The position numbers and the translations under genes were made by a program. Below, in pieces: positions 54,928 to 64,000 of a DNA stretch of 64,000 nucleotides. The notes beneath the pieces were generated by a model that searched no databases, was not told where the DNA came from, and worked only from the letters and a program-made list of their open reading frames with translations. Positions within the stretch are counted from its first letter, which is position 1, and each line of letters starts with the position of its first letter. Source of the stretch: Caballeronia grimmiae (GTDB lineage: Bacteria > Pseudomonadota > Gammaproteobacteria > Burkholderiales > Burkholderiaceae); contig NZ_JFHE01000012.1 of the NCBI RefSeq assembly GCF_000698555.1, forward strand, positions 62,001 through 126,000, in the 5' to 3' direction.

Positions 54928-56373
54928 TCAGACCGCCATCACCGTCACCGACTTCGTGACGAGGTACGGCTCGAGCGCCTCGGGTCCGCCTTCGGAACCA
55001 TAGCCCGAATCCTTCACGCCGCCGAACGGCATTTCCGGCCACGGCGTCGCGGGCTGGTTGATCCACAGCATGCCCACTTCGAGCTGGTTCGTCAGCAGAT
55101 GCACGTTCTTGAACGAACGCGTGAACGCATACCCGGCGAGACCGTACGGCAGACGATTCGCCTCCTCGATCGCGTCTTCCAGGGAATCGAAGCCGCGGAT
55201 CGCCGCGACCGGGCCGAACGGCTCGTTGTTGAACACGTCGGCTTCGAGCGGCACGTCGGTGAGCACGGTCGGCGCGAAGAAATTGCCCGCGCTGCCGATG
55301 CGCTCGCCGCCCGTCGCCACCGTCGCGCCGGCCTTGCGCGCATTCTCGATCACGCTCGTCATCGCGGTGATGCGGCGCGCGTTGGCGAGCGGCCCGAGCG
55401 TCGTGCCTTCGGCGAGGCCATCGCCGACCGACAGCCCTTCCGCGTGCTTGACCAGCGCCTTCGCGAATTCATCGCGCACGCTGTTGTGGACGAGGAAGCG
55501 CGTCGGCGAGATGCACACCTGCCCCGCGTTGCGGAACTTGGCCGCGCCCGCCGCCTTCACCGCGAGTTCGACGTCCGCATCTTCCGCGACGATCACCGGC
55601 GCGTGGCCGCCGAGTTCCATCGTCGCCCGCTTCATGTACTGGCCGGCCAGCGAGGCCAGTTGCTTGCCGACCGCCGTCGAACCGGTGAACGTCACCTTGC
55701 GGATGACCGGATGCGAGATCAGATACTTCGAAATCTCGGGCGGATCGCCGAACACGAGGCCCAGCACGCCGTTCGGCACGCCAGCATCGGCGAATGCGCG
55801 AATCAGCTCGGCGGGCGATGCCGGCGTCTCTTCCGGCGCCTTCACGATGAACGAGCAGCCCGTCGTCAACGCGGCCGACAGCTTGCGCACGACCTGATTG
55901 ACCGGGAAATTCCACGGCGTGAAGGCCGCGACAGGACCGAGCGGCTCCTTGACGACCGTCTGCTGCGCGTTGATGTTGCGCGGCGGCACGATACGTCCGT
56001 AGACGCGTCGCCCTTCATCTGCGAACCATTCGATGATGTCCGCCGCCGAGTTCACCTCGATGCGCGCTTCGACGAGCGGCTTGCCCTGTTCCTGCGTCAT
56101 CAGGCGGGCGATCGAATCGGCGCGTTCGCGCACGAGCGCGGCGGCCTTGCGCATCAGCGATGCGCGCTCGAGCGCCGTCATCCTGCGCCACGTTGCAAAG
56201 CCGGCTTGCGCGGCGGCCAGCGCACGATCGAGATCGCGGATGCTGGCCCGCGCGACCGTGCCGATTTTCTCGCCGGTAGCCGGGTTCAGCACGTCGATGG
56301 TCGCGCCGCCCTCTGCGTCGCACCACTCGCCGTTGATATAAAGACGTGTGTTCTGATACGTTCCTGCGGTCAT
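54928..56373 (-). CDS. NAD(P)-dependent succinate-semialdehyde dehydrogenase-type enzyme
   Basis: 481 residues of the ALDH superfamily. [34 protein letters not shown], the [15 protein letters not shown] general base region and Cys 287 in [14 protein letters not shown] are present. Also seen are [12 protein letters not shown] and [15 protein letters not shown]. This is the GabD/YneI-like class V-type group, which oxidises succinate semialdehyde or similar aldehydes such as glutarate semialdehyde. The exact substrate is uncertain. AGAGGTG precedes the ATG at 56373. The gene follows a predicted NAD-dependent oxidoreductase on the same strand (151-bp gap), so they may share a pathway. Confidence 0.9.
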   Translation of the reverse strand: MTAGTYQNTRLYINGEWCDAEGGATIDVLNPATGEKIGTVARASIRDLDRALAAAQAGFATWRRMTALERASLMRKAAALVRERADSIARLMTQEQGKPLVEARIEVNSAADIIEWFADEGRRVYGRIVPPRNINAQQTVVKEPLGPVAAFTPWNFPVNQVVRKLSAALTTGCSFIVKAPEETPASPAELIRAFADAGVPNGVLGLVFGDPPEISKYLISHPVIRKVTFTGSTAVGKQLASLAGQYMKRATMELGGHAPVIVAEDADVELAVKAAGAAKFRNAGQVCISPTRFLVHNSVRDEFAKALVKHAEGLSVGDGLAEGTTLGPLANARRITAMTSVIENARKAGATVATGGERIGSAGNFFAPTVLTDVPLEADVFNNEPFGPVAAIRGFDSLEDAIEEANRLPYGLAGYAFTRSFKNVHLLTNQLEVGMLWINQPATPWPEMPFGGVKDSGYGSEGGPEALEPYLVTKSVTVMAV

Positions 56374-56524
56374 TGAGCACCTCTTGCTAAAAAGATGGCC
56401 AAGCCGGCTTGATCGCCAGCCAGGATTTTTGCTTCGATGGAAAATGTGACGGAGAGGCCGGACCTGCGTGCCTGCATCATCGTTAAAGGATACGCAGGAA
56501 ATCGCACGACCGCATGTCTCGCGG

Positions 56525-57349
56525 TCATCGGGCGGTCTCGCTGAAGAAGCGGCTGAGCGCATCGGTGGCGGTCTTGTCGGTCGCGAGCCGTGCGTATAGT
56601 CCCGCCGCGCCTTCATAGATGCGATGCTCCGCGAAGCCGTCGCCGATGAACGCCGCGATCTCCTCCATCTCCGCGACCCAGCGATACGCTTTCGGCGGCA
56701 TGCGCGGCACGTTGCTCGCGAGCCAGGCGGAGATTTCCGGCTGGCTTTCCGCTAGCTCGTCCAAGAGCGCCTGTCCCGCGCCGTTGCGCATCGCCGCGAG
56801 CGACATCGCGGAGCCGAGCGCGGTGAGTCCCTTGGTGATGCCTGCATACGACATCTTGAGCGCCGACGCCGCGCCGACCGGCCCGTCGAGCAGACGCACC
56901 GCGAGGCCGGCGTCGCCCAGCGCGCTTGCCAGCGGCGCGTGCGGCCCGGAGAAATAGAACTTCGGCGATGAAGGCATGCCGATGATCCCGCCATCGACGA
57001 ATGCCGCGCCCGTGGCATCCACGGTCTGCGCGATGGTCGCAACCGTCTGCGGACTGATCGCGTTGCAATCGATGTAAACGGCTTTGTTCGCGGCTCGTGT
57101 GAGCGCGGGCGCGAGACGTTCGGCGGTGTCGAGCGCCACGGCGGGCGGCACGATGGATAGAATAAAATCCGACGCGGCGAGTTCGTCCAGCGTCGCGTCT
57201 TCCATGCCGGCTTCCCGCGCACGCGCGGCACTGGCGGCGCTGCGGCCTTCGAGCGTCGTCAGCACGCGCGTGCCCGACGCGCTCAACAGCTTGCCGACGG
57301 CCGACCCCATGCTTCCTGCGCCGACGAGCGCAATGGTCAATCGAGTCAA
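56525..57349 (-). CDS. NAD(P)-binding oxidoreductase of the 3-hydroxyisobutyrate dehydrogenase / DUF1932 type
   Basis: 274 residues. The N-terminal Rossmann fold carries [55 protein letters not shown] and [27 protein letters not shown] follow. A C-terminal domain matches the DUF1932 pattern ([21 protein letters not shown]). Members reduce or oxidise beta-hydroxy acids with NAD(P); the substrate is unknown. The start is TTG at 57349 with AGGAG seven bases upstream, no in-frame ATG being close. The neighbouring semialdehyde dehydrogenase suggests a shared catabolic route. Confidence 0.85.
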   Translation of the reverse strand: MTRLTIALVGAGSMGSAVGKLLSASGTRVLTTLEGRSAASAARAREAGMEDATLDELAASDFILSIVPPAVALDTAERLAPALTRAANKAVYIDCNAISPQTVATIAQTVDATGAAFVDGGIIGMPSSPKFYFSGPHAPLASALGDAGLAVRLLDGPVGAASALKMSYAGITKGLTALGSAMSLAAMRNGAGQALLDELAESQPEISAWLASNVPRMPPKAYRWVAEMEEIAAFIGDGFAEHRIYEGAAGLYARLATDKTATDALSRFFSETAR

Positions 57350-57449
57350 GTGCGGCTCCTGCGGTCAGTAGGACAGACGCACAGGATACGCGGATGAGCG
57401 CGGCTTCGCAGAACGCGCCGTGCTCATCCGGCTGGACCGGCGAACCGCG

Positions 57450-58832
<1,383 letters not shown>

Positions 58833-58915
58833 TCAACCATGCCCGGTGATATGACAAGTTGGGCGAGGCCGGAGACGGAAAACCGCAAGTTTAGACCGTA
58901 GCCGATGACGGCCCG

Positions 58916-59236
58916 CTAACGCAGGATGTCGGTGGCTTTGTGCGAGGCATCGACGCCATCGATAAAAAACACCGCGCCGCGTGCGTGGCGCGTGCGCAGC
59001 GGCAGAATGCGCTGATATGCATCGGATGCGTACCAGTCGCGGGCGTGCGCGAGATCGGGGAAAGCGATCACGATGAGATCGCCCTTCCACTCGCCCTCGC
59101 GCAGTTCGCATTGTCCGCCGTGGATGATGAAGCGGCCGCCGAACGGCGCGAGCGTATCGTCGATTTGCTCCAGATACTCGACGATGTCCGCGCACATGTC
59201 GACTTCATGTAGATGGCCAATCGCATAAGCGGTCAT
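58916..59236 (-). CDS. DUF1330 domain protein
   Basis: 106 residues. MTAYAIGHLHEVDMCADIVEYLEQIDDTLAPFGGRFIIHGGQCELREGEWKG then DLIVIAFPDLAHARDWYASDAYQRILPLRTRHARGAVFFIDG shows the two beta-alpha-beta halves of the dimeric alpha/beta barrel family DUF1330. The FPD-x2-A-x2-W-Y-S-x-Y signature is present. Function unknown; the fold is shared with ABM monooxygenase-like proteins. GGGAG lies eight bases before the ATG at 59236. It is separated from acdS by 83 bases on the same strand. Confidence 0.9.
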   Translation of the reverse strand: MTAYAIGHLHEVDMCADIVEYLEQIDDTLAPFGGRFIIHGGQCELREGEWKGDLIVIAFPDLAHARDWYASDAYQRILPLRTRHARGAVFFIDGVDASHKATDILR

Positions 59237-59319
59237 TTCGAAGCTCCCGTTGTGATGTCGCACGCCTGAGCTTGCGCCTCTGAATGGCGTGCGTCGATTA
59301 CGCGGGAGGTAAAGCGCGC

Positions 59320-60336
59320 TCAGCCGTTGCGGAACAGGAAGCTATATGCGTTGAGCGCCGGCACGCCGCCGAGATGCGCGTACAGCACCTTCGAGCCTTC
59401 GGGGAATTCGCCGTTTCGCACCATCTGGATCATGCCGTCCATCGACTTGCCTTCGTAGACGGGATCGGTCAGCACGCCTTCGAGGCGCGCGCAAAGGCGG
59501 ATCGCGTCCAGCGTGCCTTCGTTCGGCAAGCCGTATTCGGGGCCGCCGAAGCGGGTATCGAGGATCACGTCGTCGCCGGTGATGTCCTGCCCCAGTTCGA
59601 CGAGTTCCGCCGTGTGCTTCGCGATGCGCGTGATCTGCTCGTGCGTCTGCTGCGGTTTCGCCGAAGCATCGATACCGATGACGCGCCGCGCCCGGCCGTC
59701 GGCGGCGAACCCGACGATCATGCCCGCTTGCGTGCTGCCCGTCACCGAACACACGACGATATAGTCGAACTGGAAGCCGAGTTCTGCTTCCTGCTGCCGC
59801 ACTTCCTCCGCGAAACCGACGAAACCGAGCCCGCCCAGCCGATGGTCCGAGCATCCCGCCGGGATTGGAAACGGCTTGCCGCCCGCGTCCCGCACGCTGT
59901 CCATCGCGTCCTGCCAGCTTTTGCGGATGCCGATATCGAAGCCGTCCGGCACGAGCCGCACGTCAGCGCCCATCATCCGCGAGAGCTGAATGTTGCCGAC
60001 GCGGTCGTAGACGGCATCGGAGTAGTTGACCCAGTTTTCCTGTACGAGCACGCATTTCATGCCGAGATGCGCCGCGACTGCGGCCACCTGCCGGGTTTGA
60101 TTCGACTGAATGCCGCCAATGGAAACGAGCGTGTCGCAGCCCTCTGCGAGCGCTTCGGGAATCAGGTATTCGAGCTTGCGCGTCTTGTTGCCGCCGAACG
60201 CGAGGCCGCTGTTGCAATCCTCGCGCTTCGCATACAGGTCGACCTTGCCGCCCAGATGCGCGCTCAGACGCCTGAGCGGCTGAATGGGCGTCGGCCCGAA
60301 GGTCAGTGAGTAACGCGGGAAACGTTGCAGGTTCAT
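59320..60336 (-). CDS. acdS: 1-aminocyclopropane-1-carboxylate (ACC) deaminase
   Basis: 338 residues. The pyridoxal-phosphate Lys is residue 51 ([11 protein letters not shown]), and the diagnostic active-site residues Tyr 294 and Glu 295 (PVYEGKSM) and Leu 322 (YAHLGG) are in the positions that separate true ACC deaminases from D-cysteine desulfhydrases. It cleaves the plant ethylene precursor ACC to 2-oxobutyrate and ammonia in the cytoplasm, a trait of plant-associated bacteria. The ATG at 60336 is chosen over 60345. The divergent acdR gene lies 175 bp upstream with the shared regulatory region. Length and sequence are normal. Confidence 0.96.
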   Translation of the reverse strand: MNLQRFPRYSLTFGPTPIQPLRRLSAHLGGKVDLYAKREDCNSGLAFGGNKTRKLEYLIPEALAEGCDTLVSIGGIQSNQTRQVAAVAAHLGMKCVLVQENWVNYSDAVYDRVGNIQLSRMMGADVRLVPDGFDIGIRKSWQDAMDSVRDAGGKPFPIPAGCSDHRLGGLGFVGFAEEVRQQEAELGFQFDYIVVCSVTGSTQAGMIVGFAADGRARRVIGIDASAKPQQTHEQITRIAKHTAELVELGQDITGDDVILDTRFGGPEYGLPNEGTLDAIRLCARLEGVLTDPVYEGKSMDGMIQMVRNGEFPEGSKVLYAHLGGVPALNAYSFLFRNG

Positions 60337-60511
60337 GGTCGGCATCCTCGATATTGGGTCACGGCAGCCGCGCGCATCGGCGACGCCTTACGGTCAATCG
60401 TAGATAATTTGGCTCGAAGGCGCGTTGCGAAAAAAATGCGCTTGGCTTAATTTCCGAAGGGGCGCGTGTCGTTTAGCGCACGTTCATTTCTTCCCACCCG
60501 GATCTCGCGCA
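60337..60511. promoter_or_regulatory. acdS-acdR divergent regulatory region
   Basis: A 175-bp gap holding the two divergent promoters. It contains AT-rich stretches (GATAATTTGG near 60404 and GAAAAAAATGCG near 60429) in which AcdR, an Lrp-type protein, would be expected to bind. I cannot define the box or the -10/-35 elements by eye. Confidence 0.5.
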
Positions 60512-61000
60512 ATGAAAAAAACCGCACCCGTGCAAGAGCGGCTTCAGACGGACCGCGTCGACCGGGCGATCCTGCGACAGCTTCAGCGCGACGCCTCCAT
60601 TTCCAACGTGGCGCTCGCGGCGAAGGTCAATCTGAGTCCGCCCGCCTGTCTGCGGCGCGTCGAACGGCTGCGCGAAGCGGGCCTCATCCGTGCGACCGTC
60701 GCGCTGCTCAATCCGAAGGCGCTGGACGCCGGCATGCTCGTGCTGATCGGCGTGGTGCTGGATCGCTCGACGCCCGAGTCGTTCACCGCATTCGAGAAGG
60801 CAGCGCAGAAGGTGCCGGGCTGCATGGAATGTCATGTCGTCACCGGCGAATTCGACTTTTTCATGCTGATCCGCACACGCGACAGCGACAGCTTCAATCG
60901 GCTGCACGCGGAGAAGCTGCTCTATCTGCCGGGCGTACGGCAAATACGCACGTTCGTGGTGTTGCGGGAGATTTTGTCGACGACCGCGTTTCCGGTTTGA
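60512..61000 (+). CDS. acdR: Lrp/AsnC-family regulator of ACC deaminase
   Basis: 162 residues. The N-terminal winged helix is RAILRQLQRDASISNVALAAKVNLSPPACLRRVERLREAGLI, a standard Lrp/AsnC HTH with SPPACLRRVERL. The C-terminal RAM domain runs from LLNPKALDAGMLVLIGVVLD to VVTGEFDFFMLIRTRDSDSF and ends REILSTTAFPV. Divergent orientation to acdS is the known acdR arrangement; in Pseudomonas and Burkholderia, AcdR activates acdS when ACC and the partner AcdB are present. The first 15 residues are basic. No ribosome site is strong. Confidence 0.92.
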   Translation: MKKTAPVQERLQTDRVDRAILRQLQRDASISNVALAAKVNLSPPACLRRVERLREAGLIRATVALLNPKALDAGMLVLIGVVLDRSTPESFTAFEKAAQKVPGCMECHVVTGEFDFFMLIRTRDSDSFNRLHAEKLLYLPGVRQIRTFVVLREILSTTAFPV

Positions 61001-61205
61001 CGTGTCGCGCGCAGCGCGTGTCTCGGAAATTAGTTCGTTGCCCTATCTTATGCCAAGAGCATCGAACCAAGCCTTAGTACGGGAGCGCACACACTCGTTC
61101 GCTCTTGCCTGGAATATGGACTACCCTGATTCGAGCGCTGTCCCGCTCATCTCCTCTCGCCATCGCCTGCCTGGCGGCTTTCAACCCCCAACCATGAGGG
61201 GCGCC

Positions 61206-62192
61206 ATGTTCAACTCGGCAATACTCGAAGTCGCCATCGGCATCGTCTTCCTTTATGTGCTGCTGAGTCTCATGTGCACCGCGCTGCGTGAGGGACTGGA
61301 GGGTTACTTGAAGACGCGCGCTTCGTATCTGGAGAATGGCATCCGCGAGCTGCTGTTCGATCCCAGGGGCGAGAGCCTCGCCAAAGCGTTCTATGAGCAT
61401 CCGCTCGTCTTTAGCCTGTTCAACGGGGAGTACGCGTCGCCGGCGCCGGGTAAGACAGCGGGCGCGCTGACACGCGGCAAGACGCTGCCATCGTATATAC
61501 CGGCAGAAAACTTCGCGGCCGCGTTGATGGACATTGTTGCGCGCGGTCCGGGGCGCGCGCTGGTGTCGACGGAATCCGCGACCGTCGCGGGCATTCGCGG
61601 CCAGCTTGCGATGATCGATAACCCCGCCGTGCAGCGCGCCGTTCTCGCCTCTCTCGATACCGCGAACGACGACCTCGCTAAAGCTAGAGAGAATCTCGAG
61701 CGCTGGTACGACAGCGCGATGGATCGCGTCTCCGGACGATACCGACGCTCGACCCAATGGGTGTTGTTCTGGATCGGACTCGCGATTTCGGTGGGCTTCA
61801 ATATCGATACGCTCACGCTCGCCGATTATCTGTACCGCAATGAAACGCAACGCGGTGCTATCGTGGCGCAAGCAGGTTCCATCGCCAAAGACGAACTCGG
61901 GAAGCCCGCTAACTTCGACGACGTTAAGGCGCAGATCGACAGTCTTCGGCTTCCTGTTGGATGGGACTTTGTCTTCAATGAGAATGAACCGCCGACTAGC
62001 ACTCGAAAGAGTTTCTGGAGCGAATATCACGGGTATTTTATGAAGCCGCTCGGCTGGCTGCTGACGGCCTTCGCGGTCACGCTCGGCGCACCGTTTTGGT
62101 TCGATGTGCTGAACAAGATCATGATCATTCGGTCGACCGTCAAGCCGCACGAGAAGAGTCCAGAGGAGGCATCGGAAGACCGGCAGGGGTGA
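61206..62192 (+). CDS. Membrane protein of unknown function
   Basis: 328 residues, not recognised. One hydrophobic segment lies at the N-terminus (AILEVAIGIVFLYVLLSLMCTAL). A long soluble central part with helical, Glu/Arg-rich stretches (residues 50-175, including LERWYDSAMDRVSGRYRRS) follows. Two further hydrophobic segments are WVLFWIGLAISVGFNI and PLGWLLTAFAVTLGAPFWF. The C-terminus is basic/acidic. GAGGGG lies seven bases before the ATG. The frame is open to 61002 but those residues look non-coding. It faces acdR on the same strand across 205 bases, and its own downstream is poorly coding. Confidence 0.6.
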   Translation: MFNSAILEVAIGIVFLYVLLSLMCTALREGLEGYLKTRASYLENGIRELLFDPRGESLAKAFYEHPLVFSLFNGEYASPAPGKTAGALTRGKTLPSYIPAENFAAALMDIVARGPGRALVSTESATVAGIRGQLAMIDNPAVQRAVLASLDTANDDLAKARENLERWYDSAMDRVSGRYRRSTQWVLFWIGLAISVGFNIDTLTLADYLYRNETQRGAIVAQAGSIAKDELGKPANFDDVKAQIDSLRLPVGWDFVFNENEPPTSTRKSFWSEYHGYFMKPLGWLLTAFAVTLGAPFWFDVLNKIMIIRSTVKPHEKSPEEASEDRQG

Positions 62193-63112
62193 GCGGATAT
62201 CGCGCGTCAGGAGTTATCCCTGTGACTATTGATTGGTTGTGGCGTGGGCCGGGCAATGGGGACGAAGAATGGAGTGTGAGTTGATGTATTTTGCGAACTC
62301 TGAGGGATGAGTGAGGAGACGTGGCCGCGCACGGATAGGCGAGTTGCTGGGTGATGTTTCGTTACCTGGTAAGCCTGCGGTCGCGGAGGATGTCACTGCA
62401 CCACTCGCGCAACGTTGTCTCAGCCGCGGTGAAACGTGCTTCGTTATCTCAGTAAGACACTTCGCTGACGATGCCGAGGGTTCATGCGTGCCGTGACGGC
62501 GCGCAATGCGAGCCTTCTGGACATCGAGGCAAATAGCATGGGGCATCGTGCGCGCTGCTGGACGATGTCGCGTGGCGTTCCAGCGATTTACTCACTTACC
62601 TGAGCGGGGGGGTCATGGCGCATCTGCCGGCGGAACTGGCCAAGTTCGTCGAGGCGTTGTCGATCTCCCCACGCTTGAACGCTATTAGTTCGCGCGATTC
62701 GTCACGGGCGACCCGAATGCGGACCGAACTGTTCCGGCGCATTAAGGACGGAAACCTGCTGCAGATCCGAGTCGATCTCGATGACCGGCTGACCTGGTTC
62801 TCTCTTCATCCGTTATTCAGGTATCTCCCGCGGCCTCGTGGTCTAAAGTGCAGATCAACGCGGACCGGGCGCATGCGCAAGTAACAGCGAGTACGTAACA
62901 ACTCCGTCGCATGTCCGGCTCCAGCTTCGATAAGGCCGACTGTCGCGCGCACGATGCAGGCTTAATCTTCGACACGGCGATGCGCCACCCGAAGCTTCGG
63001 CCCGAGCAGCCGTCCGATACGGCGGCGCAACGCGTCGGGCGAGTGGAGCACGATGACGGAGTCCGTTCTATCAAGTCGCGTAAGCGCGGACTTGATGTTA
63101 AACGCCGCAGTC
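62193..63112. other. Poorly coding region of about 0.9 kb
   Basis: No convincing gene. A frame at 62615-62884 (89 residues, RTELFRRIKDGNLLQIRVDLDDRLTWFSLHPLFRYL) has mild coding character and is listed separately with low confidence. The rest reads like random sequence and seems less GC-rich than its surroundings. It may be a decayed gene or the remnant of an insertion. No direct repeats or IS ends were found by eye. Confidence 0.4.
62615..62884 (+). CDS. Possible short hypothetical protein
   Basis: 89 residues starting at ATG 62615. The middle (LFRRIKDGNLLQIRVDLDDRLTWFSLHPLFRYLPR) has a plausible protein character, but the end (KCRSTRTGRMRK) does not. GGGGGG upstream might serve as a ribosome site. 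It could be the stump of a larger gene. I do not recognise a family. Confidence 0.25.
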   Translation: MAHLPAELAKFVEALSISPRLNAISSRDSSRATRMRTELFRRIKDGNLLQIRVDLDDRLTWFSLHPLFRYLPRPRGLKCRSTRTGRMRK

Positions 63113-63910
63113 TCACAGATCGAGGCGCTGTTTCTCGCCATGCACCCAGCCCTGTCCGACAGCAATGGTGCCCTTCCGGTTGAGCGTGTCCGCGCGCCAG
63201 TCGATTTTCGATCGCTGCGCGCGCAGGAAAGACGCTGAGAACAGATGCGTCGCGGCCTGCGGGACCGCGTTGCGCCACAGTTGCGCGTTCTTGTTGGCAT
63301 CGCGGAATCCGTGCTCCGGACTCACGCGGTCATCGAGCCAGGAGCAGATCATGTCGATGCCGTTGTGAGGGTTGTCGCGAACGAACGCGTCCACCTGTTG
63401 CGGCGTGACCGTGCTCATACCGCCGTTCTGCGTATAGACATCGAAGAACCAGCAGAACGCGTGGGCATCGACTTCCTGATTCCAGGCCGCGCACCATTCT
63501 CCGCATGTCTTGTATGCGCGGGCCGCGACGGCTTGTGCGGCCTTGATCTGTTGCGCCTTGAAGGGTTCGCTATGCGCGAGCGTCTTCAGTTCGTTCCTGA
63601 TCGTCGCGGGCAGCTTGCCGCCGGGCAGCCATTGATTCACGATCTTGAGCCCCTCGGACGGAGACAGGCCGCGCGCCCGGATGAGGTCCGCTCCGCAAGT
63701 CGGGCACGGGGTGCGGATTTCGTCGGTGGAAAGCGCCTTTAACAAGGGTTGAAGCGATCCCGAACCGATGTTCCACTGCAAGACGCCGAGCGAGATGCCC
63801 ATGCCGTCGAAGTTTCCCGATACGGCTCCGAAGGGATCGTCTGAGTCCTCGAAATGGCCCGTGATGGAGAGCGCCTTTTCGATCAACGCCGGATTGAGTT
63901 GGGTTGGCAT
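63113..63910 (-). CDS. Predicted lysozyme/chitosanase-like protein
   Basis: 265 residues with no signal peptide. The N-terminal part (ALSITGHFEDSDDPFGAVSGNFDGMGISLGVLQWNIGSGSLQPLLKAL) resembles family 46 chitosanases and lysozyme-fold enzymes, where a Glu and an Asp act on the glycan. Glu 21 and Asp 35 are in a fitting order. Further blocks are CPTCGAD (possible metal-binding pair) and YKTCGEWCAAWNQEVDAHAFCWFFDVYTQNGGM. The pattern is one I associate with cell-wall-active proteins and secretion-system effectors, but this is inference. The start at 63910 has AGGAGG six bases upstream. No export signal or partner is evident. Confidence 0.6.
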   Translation of the reverse strand: MPTQLNPALIEKALSITGHFEDSDDPFGAVSGNFDGMGISLGVLQWNIGSGSLQPLLKALSTDEIRTPCPTCGADLIRARGLSPSEGLKIVNQWLPGGKLPATIRNELKTLAHSEPFKAQQIKAAQAVAARAYKTCGEWCAAWNQEVDAHAFCWFFDVYTQNGGMSTVTPQQVDAFVRDNPHNGIDMICSWLDDRVSPEHGFRDANKNAQLWRNAVPQAATHLFSASFLRAQRSKIDWRADTLNRKGTIAVGQGWVHGEKQRLDL

Positions 63911-64000
63911 GGGCGCCTCCTCTTGGAGCGGACCGGTGATGGACCGGGGTCAACCGTTTTCAAGCTAGTTCATCTCGATTCGGTTGTCTAGTCGCTTAAT

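Noticed and set aside
59284..60309. 341-codon plus-strand frame opposite acdS
   Set aside because: Shadow of a gene whose catalytic residues are all identifiable.

Overview
The window is high-GC, densely coded DNA with the gene content of a Burkholderiaceae bacterium. A Caballeronia or Paraburkholderia relative is my best guess. Pointers are an OpcP-type trimeric porin, a DUF4148-like lipoprotein, NodT-type efflux outer-membrane proteins, many LysR regulators, an acdS/acdR pair (ACC deaminase, typical of plant-associated members) and an E. coli-type argG. The genus is inference; no rRNA, tRNA, CRISPR array, intact insertion sequence or phage gene was found.

Layout. 0-12.5 kb: end of a thiamine-diphosphate enzyme, an iron-permease-family protein, a 1620-residue hybrid sensor kinase with two kinase cores and three receivers, DAHP synthase, a HAD phosphatase, an SRPBCC protein, a small lipoprotein, an EamA exporter and a porin. 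12.8-20.6 kb: two glutathione S-transferases, an acyl-CoA synthetase plus enoyl-CoA hydratase pair, an aldehyde dehydrogenase with DUF779 partner, and an oxalate/formate-type MFS carrier followed by its 36-residue small subunit and a strong hairpin. 20.8-26 kb: DUF2252 protein, Bcr/CflA MFS exporter, HIT hydrolase, BASS symporter, GlcG-like secreted protein. 26-31.1 kb: a complete tripartite multidrug exporter (membrane fusion protein, DHA2 pump, outer-membrane factor) with a divergent TetR repressor and two matching palindromic operators. 31.1-39.7 kb: YjdM, a PBP1-type peptidoglycan synthase, nitronate monooxygenase, mmsA with a divergent LysR gene, class I fructose-bisphosphate aldolase with a clear terminator.

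39.7-46.6 kb: a frameshifted alpha/beta hydrolase with divergent LysR gene, a squalene/phytoene synthase, RlpA, a frameshifted GST next to a DUF899 protein, a degenerate receiver-only protein and a glycosyltransferase. 46.6-54.2 kb: NudC, AGCS symporter, an IlvD/Edd dehydratase with a textbook terminator, a Tat-exported beta carbonic anhydrase and a YhcG/DUF1016 nuclease whose linker is encoded by an inverted pair of palindromes. 54.2-54.9 kb: a rearrangement scar where a CDP-alcohol phosphatidyltransferase fragment and a CdsA fragment meet head to head, both lacking their N-termini. 54.9-61 kb: succinate-semialdehyde-type dehydrogenase, NAD-dependent oxidoreductase, argG, DUF1330, acdS and its divergent Lrp-type regulator acdR. 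61-64 kb: an unrecognised membrane protein, about 0.9 kb of poorly coding sequence and a lysozyme/chitosanase-like protein.

The genes are mostly short transcription units for aromatic and branched-chain metabolism, aldehyde handling, efflux and envelope maintenance. Three broken genes between 39.8 and 54.9 kb suggest local decay or, for the two single-frame breaks, assembly errors. No clear novel multigene system is visible. The most unusual structures are the 54.6 kb junction, the palindrome-encoded linker at 53.4 kb, the twin TetR operators and the unassigned 61-64 kb segment.
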